From: Calothrix sp. NIES-2100
GTDB lineage: Bacteria; Cyanobacteriota; Cyanobacteriia; Cyanobacteriales; Nostocaceae
Direction of reading: 5' to 3'
Length of the DNA: 64,000 bases
Assembly: GCF_002368195.1 (NCBI RefSeq)
Contig: NZ_AP018178.1
Coordinates: forward strand, 6,646,645 to 6,710,644
The notes below the pieces were generated by a model that made no database searches, was not told the origin of the DNA, and worked only from the letters and a program-made list of their open reading frames with translations. The position numbers and the translations under genes are program-made. Shown piece after piece: positions 24,831 to 34,030 of this stretch (its first letter is position 1; every line of letters starts with the position of its first letter).

Positions 24831-27800
24831 ATGACCCCTCCTGTAAACCAATCTCATACTAAATTAATCTCTGAGGCAATTGAGCAATTGCGCGCTTGTT
24901 GTCACGTAAATGTTCAGTCTCACTGGTTATACCGAGAACATGACGGCAATATTGCTGATGTGACAACGTTAAATATGTCTCAATGGACACCTGTGGAGCT
25001 AAATGAGAAAGGCAATATTGCTTGGATAGCGGGAAAAAAAGTTTTATGGCTGGCGCAAAAGTTGGTGGTTCCCCCAGATTTACAGGGTTATCCCTTGGCT
25101 GGGTTATCTTTGCGACTGGCGTTGCTTTGGTGGGCTGATGGGGCTGAGGTTTATGTCAATGGGGAGTTAGTGCTGGAGGGAGATTTATTTGATTGTTCCC
25201 CTAGAGTACTTTTGAGTCAGGAGGTAAAGCCCGGTGATGAATTTTTTGTGGCTTTACGGCTGGTGAGTCCGGGACATGATCATGGTGCTTTGGTGCGATC
25301 GCTCCTTGTTTACGAATCTCCTGATTATAATCGTCTAGATGCGGGTTTTGTGGCTGATGAGTTGGCTCTGGTGCAGCTTTATTTGGAAAAGTTTGCGCCG
25401 GAAAAGTTGGCTGTGTTAGCAAAGGTGGTAGGAAAGATAATGAACCGCCCAGGCGCAAAGGACGCAGAGGAAGAGAGGGAAGAGTGGTTGTTGTCTGTCC
25501 GCAATCAGTTAATTGATTCAAAAATCCCCCAGCCGGAATCTAAAATTTATTTGTTGGGTCATGCTCATTTAGATTTAGCATGGCTATGGCCTGTGAGTGA
25601 AACCTGGAATGCAGCACAACGGACTTTTGAGTCGGTGTTGAAGTTGCAACAAGATTTTCCCGATTTAATTTATTGTCATTCCACACCCGCGTTGTATGCT
25701 TGGATTGAAAAACATCGCCCAGATTTATTTGCGGCAATTCAAGAGGCGGTAGCTGCTGGAAAATGGGAAGTTATCGGTGGTTTGTGGGTGGAACCGGATT
25801 TAAATTTGATTTCTGGGGAAGCGATCGCTCGTCAGCTATTATATGGTCAAAGATATACTCAGGAAAAATTTGGTAAGATTTCACCAATTGCATGGTTACC
25901 AGATAGCTTTGGTTTCTGTGCAACTTTACCGCAGTTTTTGGTGAATGGGGGCATTGAATATTTTGTCACCCAAAAGTTACTGTGGAATGATACTAATAAA
26001 TTTGATTATCAGACTTTTTGGTGGCGATCGCCTGACGGTAGTCAAGTATTTAGTTATATGTCTGCACTCATAGGTAAAGGTATCGATCCGCTGGAGATGG
26101 CAACTTACGCCTATGAATGGCAAACTAAAACAGGTATTCCAGATGCGCTTTGGCTTCCGGGAATTGGCGATCATGGTGGCGGCCCTACCCATGATATGTT
26201 AGAAATTGCCCAACGTTGGCAAAATTCCCCATTCTTCCCCAATTTAGAATTTACCACTGCCGAAAAATATCTCCAACAGATCCTCAATTCCCCCTCATCC
26301 CCTCACCCAGTCTGGGAAGATGAACTTTATCTAGAATTCCATCGCGGTTGTTATACTACCCACGGGGATCAAAAACGTTGGAATCGTCGGTGTGAAAATT
26401 TATTGTACCAAGCTGAATTATTTGCGACTTTAGCTAGCGTCAGTTTCGGGATGGAATACCCAAAAGCAGATATCGAAACGGCTTGGAAACAACTACTATT
26501 TGAGCAGTTTCACGATATTTTGCCCGGTTCTGCCATTACTCAAGTGTATGTGGATGCTTTACCGGAATGGCAGCAAATTGAGGAAGTAGGAACGAAGATA
26601 TTAAATGAATCACTGTTAGCGATCGCATCTCACATCACCCTACCACAACCACCACAACCAAATAGTTTACCTGTTGTTGTGTTCAATTCCCTGAATTGGC
26701 AACGTTCTGAGGTAGTTGCTGTCAATTTACCTACACCAGTAACCCCTAACCAACAATGGCAAGTTTACGATGTTTCGGGAAAGCAGGTAATATCTCAGCT
26801 AACTGAATCTTCAACTTTGCTGTTTCTCGCTTCTGACATTCCATCTGTCGGCTATCGTCTATTTTGGCTTGTTCCCACTTCTCCCCTTTCTTCTTCTCCC
26901 CCACTTCCCTCGGACTGGGTTTTAGAAAATGAATATCTGCGGGTTGAGGTTAATCCTGACACCGGAGATTTATCTAGTGTCTTTGACAAAACCCATCAAC
27001 GGGAAGTATTAAGCGGTGCGGGTAATCAACTACAAGCTTTTCAAGATAGCGGTCAATATTGGGATGCTTGGAATATTGACCCCAATTATGCTCAACATCC
27101 TTTACCGCCAACTACCCTCAAATCGATTCAGTGGCTAGAACAAGGTGCGGTGCAAAGTCGTTTGCGAGTGGTACGTCAGTTAGGTAAATCGGAATTTTGC
27201 CAAGATTATATATTATCTGTCGGTGTACGCCTACTCAAAATCGCCACTACTGTTGATTGGCAAGAAAGTCATGTGTTGGTGAAAGCTGCTTTTCCTCTCA
27301 ACGTTGCCGCAGACTTTGCTACCTATGAAATTCCTTGTGGTGCAATTCGCCGTTCAACTCAATCGCAAACCCCCGCAGACAAAGCTAAGTGGGAAGTTCC
27401 CGCCTTACGTTGGGCTGATTTGACAGGAGAAACCCCTGGATTTTTATATGGTATCAGTTTGCTGAATGATTGTAAATATGGTTATGACAGTCAACCAAAC
27501 CAATTACGCCTCACTCTCCTCCGCAGTCCTCACTGGCCGAATCCCGAAGCTGACCGAGGTTTTCACGAATTTACCTATGCTTTATATCCCCACGCTGGTA
27601 GTTGGGAGTCAGCCCAGACAGTTAAACGTGGTTATGAGTTGAATATCCCGCTGCAAGTAATTGTGAATCCGCCAAATAATCAGAATTCAGGAGCCAATAT
27701 TCCACAAACCAGAAGTTTCCTCAATTTATCGGCTGATAACTTAATCTTAATGGCACTTAAACAATCTGAAGATGATGGGCAGCAATTGATTCTGCGTTGT

Positions 27801-27977
27801 TATGAATGTCACGGCGAAACAGCCGAGTTATCTTTGCAAAGTGATATCGGGTTATCTTTAGGAGATGTCGTAGATTTATTGGAGCGTCCTAACCCTACTA
27901 AATTCTCATCTGGGCAACAAATCTTCACGATTAGCCCTTGGAAAATTAGTAGCTGGAAAATAGGGGCTAGGGATTAA
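24831..27977 (+). CDS. GH38 alpha-mannosidase
   Basis: 1048 aa from ATG 24831; a frame back to a TTG at 24753 is possible but has no better support. An N-terminal beta-domain (about 1-235) precedes the GH38 catalytic domain with HAHLDLAWLW near residues 244-253 (zinc ligands) and WLPDSFGF, whose D358 is the expected nucleophile. GDHGGGPT carries another metal-binding histidine. The C-terminal beta-sandwich domains are complete. The family hydrolyses alpha-mannosides with retention. No signal peptide is evident, so it probably acts in the cytoplasm on storage or recycled oligosaccharides. An HIP1-rich body and normal codon use suggest a resident gene. Confidence 0.92.
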   Translation: MTPPVNQSHTKLISEAIEQLRACCHVNVQSHWLYREHDGNIADVTTLNMSQWTPVELNEKGNIAWIAGKKVLWLAQKLVVPPDLQGYPLAGLSLRLALLWWADGAEVYVNGELVLEGDLFDCSPRVLLSQEVKPGDEFFVALRLVSPGHDHGALVRSLLVYESPDYNRLDAGFVADELALVQLYLEKFAPEKLAVLAKVVGKIMNRPGAKDAEEEREEWLLSVRNQLIDSKIPQPESKIYLLGHAHLDLAWLWPVSETWNAAQRTFESVLKLQQDFPDLIYCHSTPALYAWIEKHRPDLFAAIQEAVAAGKWEVIGGLWVEPDLNLISGEAIARQLLYGQRYTQEKFGKISPIAWLPDSFGFCATLPQFLVNGGIEYFVTQKLLWNDTNKFDYQTFWWRSPDGSQVFSYMSALIGKGIDPLEMATYAYEWQTKTGIPDALWLPGIGDHGGGPTHDMLEIAQRWQNSPFFPNLEFTTAEKYLQQILNSPSSPHPVWEDELYLEFHRGCYTTHGDQKRWNRRCENLLYQAELFATLASVSFGMEYPKADIETAWKQLLFEQFHDILPGSAITQVYVDALPEWQQIEEVGTKILNESLLAIASHITLPQPPQPNSLPVVVFNSLNWQRSEVVAVNLPTPVTPNQQWQVYDVSGKQVISQLTESSTLLFLASDIPSVGYRLFWLVPTSPLSSSPPLPSDWVLENEYLRVEVNPDTGDLSSVFDKTHQREVLSGAGNQLQAFQDSGQYWDAWNIDPNYAQHPLPPTTLKSIQWLEQGAVQSRLRVVRQLGKSEFCQDYILSVGVRLLKIATTVDWQESHVLVKAAFPLNVAADFATYEIPCGAIRRSTQSQTPADKAKWEVPALRWADLTGETPGFLYGISLLNDCKYGYDSQPNQLRLTLLRSPHWPNPEADRGFHEFTYALYPHAGSWESAQTVKRGYELNIPLQVIVNPPNNQNSGANIPQTRSFLNLSADNLILMALKQSEDDGQQLILRCYECHGETAELSLQSDIGLSLGDVVDLLERPNPTKFSSGQQIFTISPWKISSWKIGARD

Positions 27978-28067
27978 GGGCTAGGGAAGAAGGATTTTTT
28001 ATTACTGCTTGGATATTATACCAGAATAATAGAGTTGCTTACCTTCTGCCCTCTGCCTTATGTACGT

Positions 28068-28199
28068 TTAGTCTTCATGATCTTCATATGGATCTCCTAA
28101 TTCTTTGCTAGGAGGCCCAAAAGAGATATAGATTCCCCAGCCAGTAATGCCTATAACAGCTACGGCGACAGAAATGATAAGAACTGTTGCGGGTTCCAT
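28068..28199 (-). CDS. psbN: Photosystem II assembly protein PsbN
   Basis: 43 aa, ATG 28199 to TAA 28068, below the size usually listed. The sequence begins MEPATVLIISVAVAVIGITG (one membrane helix) and ends with the diagnostic FGPPSKELGDPYEDHED tail. PsbN is a thylakoid membrane protein needed for photosystem II assembly and repair rather than a stable subunit. It is encoded opposite and divergent to psbH, exactly the arrangement seen in cyanobacteria and plastids, with 86 bp between the two starts. Confidence 0.95.
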   Translation of the reverse strand: MEPATVLIISVAVAVIGITGWGIYISFGPPSKELGDPYEDHED

Positions 28200-28285
28200 A
28201 ATTGAAAGATTTATTATGAGTGCTATTCTTATAGAATATTACAGATGATTAAAAAAAAGCTTTGGCAAGTAATCTTAGGTGAACT

Positions 28286-28489
28286 ATGGCACAAAGGACA
28301 AGGTTGGGAGATATACTGAGACCCCTAAACGCTGAGTATGGTAAAGTTGCTCCTGGTTGGGGAACTACACCTGTAATGGCTGGTTTTATGCTATTATTCT
28401 TCGTTTTTCTGCTGATTATTCTACAAGTCTATAACAAGACCATCCTCATCCAGGATGTATTGGTTGATTGGCGCACTCTAGGCCGTTAA
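28286..28489 (+). CDS. psbH: Photosystem II reaction-centre protein H
   Basis: 67 aa. A soluble N-terminus (MAQRTRLGDILRPLNAEYGK) precedes VAPGWGTTPVMAGFMLLFFV and a single membrane helix, ending KTILIQDVLVDWRTLGR. This matches cyanobacterial PsbH, which lacks the plastid N-terminal phosphorylation extension. It helps stabilise the QB site and bicarbonate binding of photosystem II. A clear intrinsic terminator follows 40 bp after the stop, so the transcript is probably monocistronic. Confidence 0.96.
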   Translation: MAQRTRLGDILRPLNAEYGKVAPGWGTTPVMAGFMLLFFVFLLIILQVYNKTILIQDVLVDWRTLGR

Positions 28490-28530
28490 TCTTAACAAAG
28501 CTCTTTAGCTTCTAGAATCAGCTTAGCGAC

Positions 28531-28554
28531 ACCCGGCTCATCCGGGTTTTTTTT
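28531..28554 (+). terminator. Intrinsic terminator of psbH
   Basis: ACCCGG (28531-28536) and CCGGGT (28542-28547) form a stem around CTCAT and are followed directly by seven more T residues. Confidence 0.9.
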
Positions 28555-28756
28555 GTAGATTTGAAAGAGAAATAATTCATCAAAAACAAGTCAACATAGA
28601 TAAATAGGAAGATTGCACACTCATGAGGTTAGTTGATTGCTGACGGTTAATAGTCAACAGTCAACAGTCAACAGTCAAAATAAAAAAATGTGCAAAATTA
28701 GATGGGTGACAGCTTCTCCTTTCCTGCTTCAACTGTAAATCTATCGGCAAAACCCC

Positions 28757-29011
28757 ATGAATATATTTGGTATTGGCTTACCGGAAATGGCTGTAATTTT
28801 TGTAGTAGCACTCTTAGTTTTTGGGCCGAAAAAGCTACCAGAAATTGGACGTAGTTTGGGTAAAGCGATTCGCGGCTTTCAAGAAGCTTCTAATGAATTC
28901 CAAACTGAGTTTAAGCGGGAAGCTGAACAACTAGAACAAGCTGTCAAAACTACTGCTGAACTAGAACCCAAGCAAATTGAAGCCGTCCAATCGGAACAGC
29001 CAAAGAGCTAA
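28757..29011 (+). CDS. tatA: Twin-arginine translocase subunit TatA/E
   Basis: 84 aa. One N-terminal membrane helix (residues about 3-20, GIGLPEMAVIFVVALLVFGP), the hinge FGPKKLPEIGRSLGKAIRGF and a long charged amphipathic helix followed by an acidic tail are the complete TatA/E architecture. The conserved F-G-P at the hinge is present, and a glutamate in the helix favours TatA/E. It forms the pore of the Tat pathway exporting folded, often cofactor-bearing proteins across thylakoid and plasma membranes. tatC is not in this window. Pth follows 33 bp downstream. Confidence 0.93.
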   Translation: MNIFGIGLPEMAVIFVVALLVFGPKKLPEIGRSLGKAIRGFQEASNEFQTEFKREAEQLEQAVKTTAELEPKQIEAVQSEQPKS

Positions 29012-29044
29012 AGTGGTGATTCATATCAATTGACAAAAGTCAAC

Positions 29045-29695
29045 ATGACAGAGACTGTTACAAAACCAGCTTTGGTGATTCCCCAGCTAATTGTCGGGTT
29101 GGGGAATCCAGAGCCTAAATATGACCAAACACGCCATAATATTGGCTTTGCGGCTGTTGATGCAATAGCAAGGGCGTGGAAAATTCCCTTGGCTGAAAAT
29201 CGCAAGTTCCAAGGAGAGTATGGTGAAGGTGTTGCGCCAGTTGGTGGTAAAATACGCTTGCTTAAGCCGTTGACTTACATGAATCGCTCCGGACAAGCTA
29301 TCCAAGCAGTTACTAGTTGGTATAAATTGCCGCCAGAGTCAGTATTAGTGATTTATGATGAGATGGATTTACCGCTAGGAAAGACTCGCCTGCGCTTGTC
29401 TGGTTCCGCTGGCGGGCATAATGGAATGAAAAGTGCGATCGCACATTTGAGTTCACAAAATTTCCCCAGGTTGCGCATTGGTATTGGTAAACCAAAAAAT
29501 ACAGCTAGTAGCGATGATTCTGGGGCTGTCTCCCATGTTTTGGGACGTTTTTCTGCTGGCGAAACTCAAATGATGTCTTTAGTACTTCAGTTCGTGGTTG
29601 AGTGCATAGAACTCAGCCTCAAACAAGGAGTGGAAAAGGCGATGAACCGTTGTAACAGCCGCATCATTGAACCAACTGAATCTGAGTCAGCTTGA
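29045..29695 (+). CDS. pth: Peptidyl-tRNA hydrolase
   Basis: 216 aa from ATG 29045; a TTG at 29030 would add five residues. The enzyme frees tRNA from peptidyl-tRNA released by stalled ribosomes. Catalytic H31 lies in DQTRHNIGF with N21 in GLGNPEP; D105 is in IYDEMDLPLG, and GSAGGHNGMKS carries the substrate-binding asparagine. Length is normal for bacterial Pth. It follows tatA closely on the same strand, so both may share a transcript. A short hairpin follows at 29812-29828. Confidence 0.95.
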   Translation: MTETVTKPALVIPQLIVGLGNPEPKYDQTRHNIGFAAVDAIARAWKIPLAENRKFQGEYGEGVAPVGGKIRLLKPLTYMNRSGQAIQAVTSWYKLPPESVLVIYDEMDLPLGKTRLRLSGSAGGHNGMKSAIAHLSSQNFPRLRIGIGKPKNTASSDDSGAVSHVLGRFSAGETQMMSLVLQFVVECIELSLKQGVEKAMNRCNSRIIEPTESESA

Positions 29696-29811
29696 ACAAA
29701 GGCTGCTCAACGGTTAATTTATCATTGATTTTGGTTGATGGACAGCGGCGATCGCTGACTCCATCCAACCACATTTACAGCAACCCAGACATGGGTAAGG
29801 AAATTAAGTCA

Positions 29812-29828
29812 CACCCCGAATCGGGGTG
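29812..29828 (+). terminator. Hairpin between pth and convergent rpsU
   Basis: CACCCCGA (29812-29819) pairs with TCGGGGTG (29821-29828). The T-rich stretch starts only 10 nt later, so it is a weak terminator candidate for pth. Confidence 0.45.
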
Positions 29829-29922
29829 CGATAAATCTTTGTTAATTTTTGTAAGAATCATGGCAACGTCTTGTTGCTTGTTTAAGAACTTGTCTTCAAA
29901 CAGCGCCACCACCAAAATAGGT

Positions 29923-30102
29923 TTATTTAAAACGTCTCTTGCGTCTAGCTGCCACTGCCTTACGTTTACGCTTTTCTAACGGTGTTTCAAAATGCCGATG
30001 ATACTTTACGTCAGCTAATATACCAGCTTTAGACACTTGGCGTTTAAACCGACGCAATGCTGAATCTATTCCTTCGTTCTCTCCTAAAACCACTTGGGTC
30101 AT
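29923..30102 (-). CDS. rpsU: Ribosomal protein bS21, copy 1
   Basis: 59 aa from ATG 30102 (MTQVVLGENEGIDSALRRF). The longer frame to 30147 is not needed, and AGGA lies about 10 nt before this ATG. bS21 is a small, very basic 30S subunit protein that helps translation initiation. The central FKRQVSKAGILADVKYHRHFETP and the Arg/Lys-rich tail are canonical. A second bS21 gene is at 34936 with a different tail, so the organism has at least two forms, as is common in Nostocales. It is convergent with pth. Confidence 0.95.
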   Translation of the reverse strand: MTQVVLGENEGIDSALRRFKRQVSKAGILADVKYHRHFETPLEKRKRKAVAARRKRRFK

Positions 30103-30617
30103 TCTTGCTGTATCCTCATGATCGATCAGTTTCCATTGTAATAGCACCCCCTAACTTAGCAAAACTCCCCTACCTAATAACTATGAAAAAGGCTGTTTTT
30201 GGACTAGGGCGACTGTTTGAGCGTGCAAAATTCTAGAAGTCTAGCACACTTTTTGTCAGAGTTGGCAAGATTAGGCGATGTCTACGATGGGCTGCACCTA
30301 TCAACTGTCACATTTCCTTGACTTGAAAAAGGGCATTGGGCATTGGGCATTGGGTATGGGAAAGCCAGATTTTCATGTTTGGTTGTGAGATTTTCTCATG
30401 AATGGCTGACTTGAAAATAAGACCCCACCCCTAACCCCTCCCCGCAAGCGAGGAGGGGAATTAAAATTTTTTCATGTGTCCTGGTGTATGCAATTCATGA
30501 CGGCTACTTATATTCTGGTGAAGAGTCAATTTTCAAGATTTTTTGGACATTTGACTCTTGAATCTGGACGGTTTTGGCTGAAAAAATATGACACGCAGCT
30601 TTAGTCCTAAAGTAAGT
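30103..30617. other. Intergenic region with repeats
   Basis: 515 bp without a gene. It contains CATTGGG heptamers (about 30333-30360) and a CCCCTCC/GGAGGGG hairpin (30435-30441, 30452-30458). The rpsU promoter must lie near 30103-30180 on the minus strand. Confidence 0.5.
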
Positions 30618-30962
30618 TTAAAAATTGATTCTGCCCTCGGTTAGTAGTTTATATCCAACGGTTAAGGTGGTAAACGCTACTAAAAAATTCCACAAACTAG
30701 TTGGTTTTAAAATGACTCCACCGCTTAAAAAAACTAGAACTATTCCTACCCCTAAAAAAATCCATCCTAAGCTACCAGTTTCTCTGCGAAAAAAGACTAA
30801 TGATAACACGCCTGCTATGATTGCTAAAACTGAGCCAGTAGCAGGTATCTTGCTGTAAAAGTAAGGATAATATCCACTAACAAATATAATATCTTGCCCA
30901 AAAAAGTATAAGCCTACAAACAGTAAAATTAACCCCATGAGTTTGATTAACAGTCTGCGCAT
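30618..30962 (-). CDS. Small membrane protein, four predicted helices
   Basis: 114 aa from ATG 30962. The frame is open to 31070 but the extra 36 residues are Lys/Ile-rich upstream DNA. Four hydrophobic segments are visible at about residues 3-20, 44-61, 67-87 and 90-106. A charged RRETG turn after the second helix fits the positive-inside rule. No family is recognised; it resembles small uncharacterised inner-membrane proteins of cyanobacteria. No operon partner. Confidence 0.62.
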   Translation of the reverse strand: MRRLLIKLMGLILLFVGLYFFGQDIIFVSGYYPYFYSKIPATGSVLAIIAGVLSLVFFRRETGSLGWIFLGVGIVLVFLSGGVILKPTSLWNFLVAFTTLTVGYKLLTEGRINF

Positions 30963-31285
30963 CTTTTTGATTTTAATTTTAATCTGATTATAAGTTATCT
31001 TTTGATTTATTAAGAAAACATTAACTAATTTTTTTAAATAAATATGTATATTAAAAGTATGTAAATACACTTAATCAAGTCAAAATTTTCTGACTTTATC
31101 TCCGGGGTTTCAATAAAAATTGAACCAAGTTGAACTTAAAAGATAAGTAGAGCGGCGCAATTAAAGATAGCTGGTGAGATCTGTGATTTGTCAGTTGTCA
31201 GAGGAAACAGTCAACAGTCAACAGTCAACAATCAACAGTTATTTGTCTCCCTTGTCCCCTTGTCTAGATAACTAGCAACGGGAAC

Positions 31286-32143
31286 CTACTCAGGATTGAG
31301 GACGATAGAAAGCGCTAATTGATAAAGATGACGACGGGATAGGGAAGTTAATTTTGCTAATTGACGACTAGCTTGCGATCGCGATATTCCCTGACGCATA
31401 ATTTGTTCGAGTTCAGCTTTGAGTTCGGCTTCTGTGAGTTGGGGTTTACTTGGTGGGGTTCCCGCTACCACTAGAGTATATTCACCTTGGGGTTCACGCT
31501 GATTGTAATCGGCGATCGCTTCGGCAATTGTCCCCCGCCAAAATTCCTCGTAAAATTTTGTTAGTTCCCTAGCCAGGACAATTTGGCGATCGCTTCCTAA
31601 AGCTTCTCCTAAGTCTTGTAAAGTATCACGCAACCGATGGGGCGATTCATAGAAAATGAGAGTGCGGGATTCTGTCTGTAGAGATTCTAAATATTCTCGC
31701 CGTTGTTGAGTTTTGGCACAAAGAAAGCCTTCAAACACAAATCGATCCGTTGGTAAACCAGAAGCACTTAAAGCTGTAATTGCCGCACTCGCACCCGGAA
31801 TCGGTACAACTGTTATCCCCGCTTCCACACATGCACTCACCAGTTCATAACCTGGATCGGAAATTCCTGGCATACCCGCATCACTCACCAAGGCAATGGC
31901 TTTACCATTAGTTAAATGCTCTATCAATTCAGGAATCCGGCTACTACGATTATGTTCGTGATAACTGATTTGCCCAGTCTGAATTTGAAAATGTTGTAGT
32001 AATTTCCCCGTATGGCGCGTATCTTCCGCCGCAATCAGATCCACATTTTGCAAAATGCGCACCGCCCGAAAAGTGATATCTTCGAGATTGCCAATTGGTG
32101 TACCGACAACGTAAAGTGTTCCTGGTTTGGGATCGGTTTGCAT
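31286..32143 (-). CDS. rsmI: 16S rRNA (cytidine-1402 2'-O)-methyltransferase
   Basis: 285 aa. RsmI ribose-methylates C1402 of 16S rRNA in the decoding centre using SAM. The family blocks are clear: GTLYVVGTPIGNLEDITFRA at residues 8-27, AAEDTRHTGKLL, YHEHNRSSRIPEL, ALVSDAGMPGISDPGYEL and GASAAITALSASGLPTD. It is a SPOUT-unrelated tetrapyrrole-methylase fold. Length is normal. The C-terminal LTEAELKAELEQIMRQG helical region is a family feature. It is divergent from the PfkB kinase gene, with heptamer arrays between. Confidence 0.95.
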   Translation of the reverse strand: MQTDPKPGTLYVVGTPIGNLEDITFRAVRILQNVDLIAAEDTRHTGKLLQHFQIQTGQISYHEHNRSSRIPELIEHLTNGKAIALVSDAGMPGISDPGYELVSACVEAGITVVPIPGASAAITALSASGLPTDRFVFEGFLCAKTQQRREYLESLQTESRTLIFYESPHRLRDTLQDLGEALGSDRQIVLARELTKFYEEFWRGTIAEAIADYNQREPQGEYTLVVAGTPPSKPQLTEAELKAELEQIMRQGISRSQASRQLAKLTSLSRRHLYQLALSIVLNPE

Positions 32144-32199
32144 GAGGGGCTAGGGGATGAGGGGGATGAGGGGAGTGTTGACTGTTGACTGTTGACTGT

Positions 32200-32246
32200 T
32201 CCCTATAACAACTGACAACTGACAAATGACAAATGACAAATGACAA
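32200..32246. repeat. ATGACAA heptamer array containing a start codon
   Basis: Four consecutive ATGACAA copies, preceded by CTGACAA variants, run straight into the initiation codon of the PfkB gene at 32240. The upstream ATGs are in other frames and stop quickly, so copy number affects only the leader. Confidence 0.8.
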
Positions 32247-33100
32247 ATTATGGTTTATTTGTAGGTTTAGTCACCTTAGATTTGATTTACCTGGCTGAAT
32301 CTGCTCCCCAGAATAATCAAAAGATTGTCGCTACTGACTATACTGTAGCAGCAGGAGGCCCGGCAACGAATGCGGCTGTAACTTTTAGCTATTTAGGAAA
32401 CCGGGCTACATTGTTGGGTGTAGTTGGTTCTCACCCAATGACACAGCTAATCAGGACAGATTTAGCCACTTATCAAGTAGCGATCGCAGATCTTCACCCT
32501 AGCACGACAACAGCTGTACCAGTTTCTTCGATCATTGTCAGCGAATCTACAGGTGAACGGGCTGTAGTTTCCATTAATGCGGTGAAAACCCAAGCTAGTA
32601 GTTCATCTTTACCGCCGGATATTTTACAAAATATTGATATAGTGCTGATTGATGGACATCAAATGGCAGTTGGTAGTAAAATCGCCCAAATGGCTAAAGC
32701 TAAGAATATCCCCATTGCGATCGATGGTGGTAGTTGGAAAGCTGGGTTTGAGGAAATCTTACCTTTTGTCGATTACGCTATTTGTTCTAATAATTTTTAT
32801 CCGCCGGGATGTGACACCGCAGCAGAAGTTTTTGCTTATCTCAGTGCTTTTCACATTCCCCACATCGCCATCACCCACGGAGAACAGCCAATTGAGTACT
32901 TAAGTTGTGGTAATTGGGGCGTTGTCGATGTGCCGCAGATTTCAGTAGTTGATACACTGGGGGCTGGAGATATTTTTCACGGAGCCTTCTGCCATTATAT
33001 TTTACAAGAAACTTTCACGGATGCACTGGCTCAAGCTGCAAAAGTTGCCGCCAAGGCTTGCCAATTTTTCGGTACTCGCCGTTGGATGGAAGTAGAGTAG
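32240..33100 (+). CDS. PfkB-family sugar or nucleoside kinase
   Basis: 286 aa. The PfkB signature 1 region is AAGGPATNAA (residues 37-46) and signature 2 is DTLGAGDIFHGAF (238-250), with D244 as catalytic base and the GAGD anion hole. FVGLVTLDLIYL is the usual N-terminal strand. It phosphorylates a sugar, nucleoside or related hydroxyl using ATP; the substrate cannot be deduced. The start codon is the last unit of an ATGACAA repeat and has no Shine-Dalgarno. It lies 24 bp upstream of the IMPase-family gene, probably in one operon. Confidence 0.88.
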   Translation: MTNYGLFVGLVTLDLIYLAESAPQNNQKIVATDYTVAAGGPATNAAVTFSYLGNRATLLGVVGSHPMTQLIRTDLATYQVAIADLHPSTTTAVPVSSIIVSESTGERAVVSINAVKTQASSSSLPPDILQNIDIVLIDGHQMAVGSKIAQMAKAKNIPIAIDGGSWKAGFEEILPFVDYAICSNNFYPPGCDTAAEVFAYLSAFHIPHIAITHGEQPIEYLSCGNWGVVDVPQISVVDTLGAGDIFHGAFCHYILQETFTDALAQAAKVAAKACQFFGTRRWMEVE

Positions 33101-33124
33101 TAGGGAAGGACTAGAGATTTCATC

Positions 33125-33997
33125 ATGAAAGATTTATCAGAAATATTAGCGATCGCACGTCAGGTAGGATGGGGTGCAGCAGATATACTCCAGTCTTATT
33201 ATCACGGCACAGTTAAAGACTCTAATCTCCAAGTCCAATATAAACAAAATGAGCCTGTCACAGTTGCAGATATAGCTACCAGTCAATATATTTTAGAACA
33301 GCTACAAGCAGCTTTAGGTAATGAAGATTTCGGCTATATCAGCGAAGAAACCTATAAAGCACAACAAACTAAAAATAATTCTACATGGGTATGGATCATT
33401 GATCCTTTGGATGGGACGCGAGATTTTATTCAGAAAACAGGCGAGTATGCAATTCACATCGCATTAGTTAAAGAAACACGCCCTGTACTCTCAGTTGTCG
33501 TCATCCCAGAAGCACAAAAGTTATATTATGCTACTAAAGGTGGGGGTACATTTTCCGAAACCCGTAATAATTCGGTTCCCTTACAAATATCCTTAGACTC
33601 AAACAAAAAAGCCCTGGAAGATTTAACTTTAGTTGTGAGTCGTTCTCACCGCAACCAAAGATTAAATTACCTCATAGAAAATCTCCCTTGTAAAAATCAA
33701 AAATCTATTGGCAGCGTCGGTTGCAAAATTGCAGCTATAGTTGAGCAACAAGCAGAAATTTATATTTCCCTTTCTGGTAAATCTGCTCCTAAAGATTGGG
33801 ATATAGCAGCACCAGAATTAATATTAGCAGAAGCTGGTGGTCAGTTCACTCACTTTGATGGCTCACCATTGCAATACAACACCGATGATATCAATCAATG
33901 GGGTGGTTTACTCGCTAGTCATGGTCAATATCATCAGCTACTCTGTAGAGAAGCAGAGACTATTTTAGCCAAATTTCCTCATCCCAATTCTGTTTGA
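33125..33997 (+). CDS. Inositol-monophosphatase superfamily phosphatase (CysQ/IMPase-like)
   Basis: 290 aa. Metal-binding motifs of the lithium-sensitive phosphatase superfamily are complete: SEE at residues 73-75, IIDPLDGTRDF at 91-101 and a C-terminal KDWDIAAPELILAEAGG. Candidates are 3'(2'),5'-bisphosphate nucleotidase (CysQ) or inositol/fructose phosphatase. The GTRDF after DPLDGT and general length favour CysQ-like enzymes, which clear PAP from sulfate assimilation. It follows the PfkB kinase by 24 bp. Immediately after its stop comes an IS605-like end remnant. Confidence 0.85.
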   Translation: MKDLSEILAIARQVGWGAADILQSYYHGTVKDSNLQVQYKQNEPVTVADIATSQYILEQLQAALGNEDFGYISEETYKAQQTKNNSTWVWIIDPLDGTRDFIQKTGEYAIHIALVKETRPVLSVVVIPEAQKLYYATKGGGTFSETRNNSVPLQISLDSNKKALEDLTLVVSRSHRNQRLNYLIENLPCKNQKSIGSVGCKIAAIVEQQAEIYISLSGKSAPKDWDIAAPELILAEAGGQFTHFDGSPLQYNTDDINQWGGLLASHGQYHQLLCREAETILAKFPHPNSV

Positions 33998-34030
33998 CAT
34001 ACTCCCCACCCTTAAAGGGCTGTGGTTTAC
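33996..34030. mobile_element. IS200/IS605-type end remnant
   Basis: TGACATACTCCCCACCC begins at the stop codon of the phosphatase gene, and an imperfect hairpin CCACCCTT/AGGGcTGTGG follows (34006-34025). TGACATACTCCCC-plus-hairpin is how I remember IS200/IS605 ends in cyanobacteria. No transposase is next to it. Confidence 0.35.

Noticed and set aside
29692..29979. 95-residue frame after pth
   Set aside because: Runs through a hairpin and into the antisense of rpsU; not protein-like.
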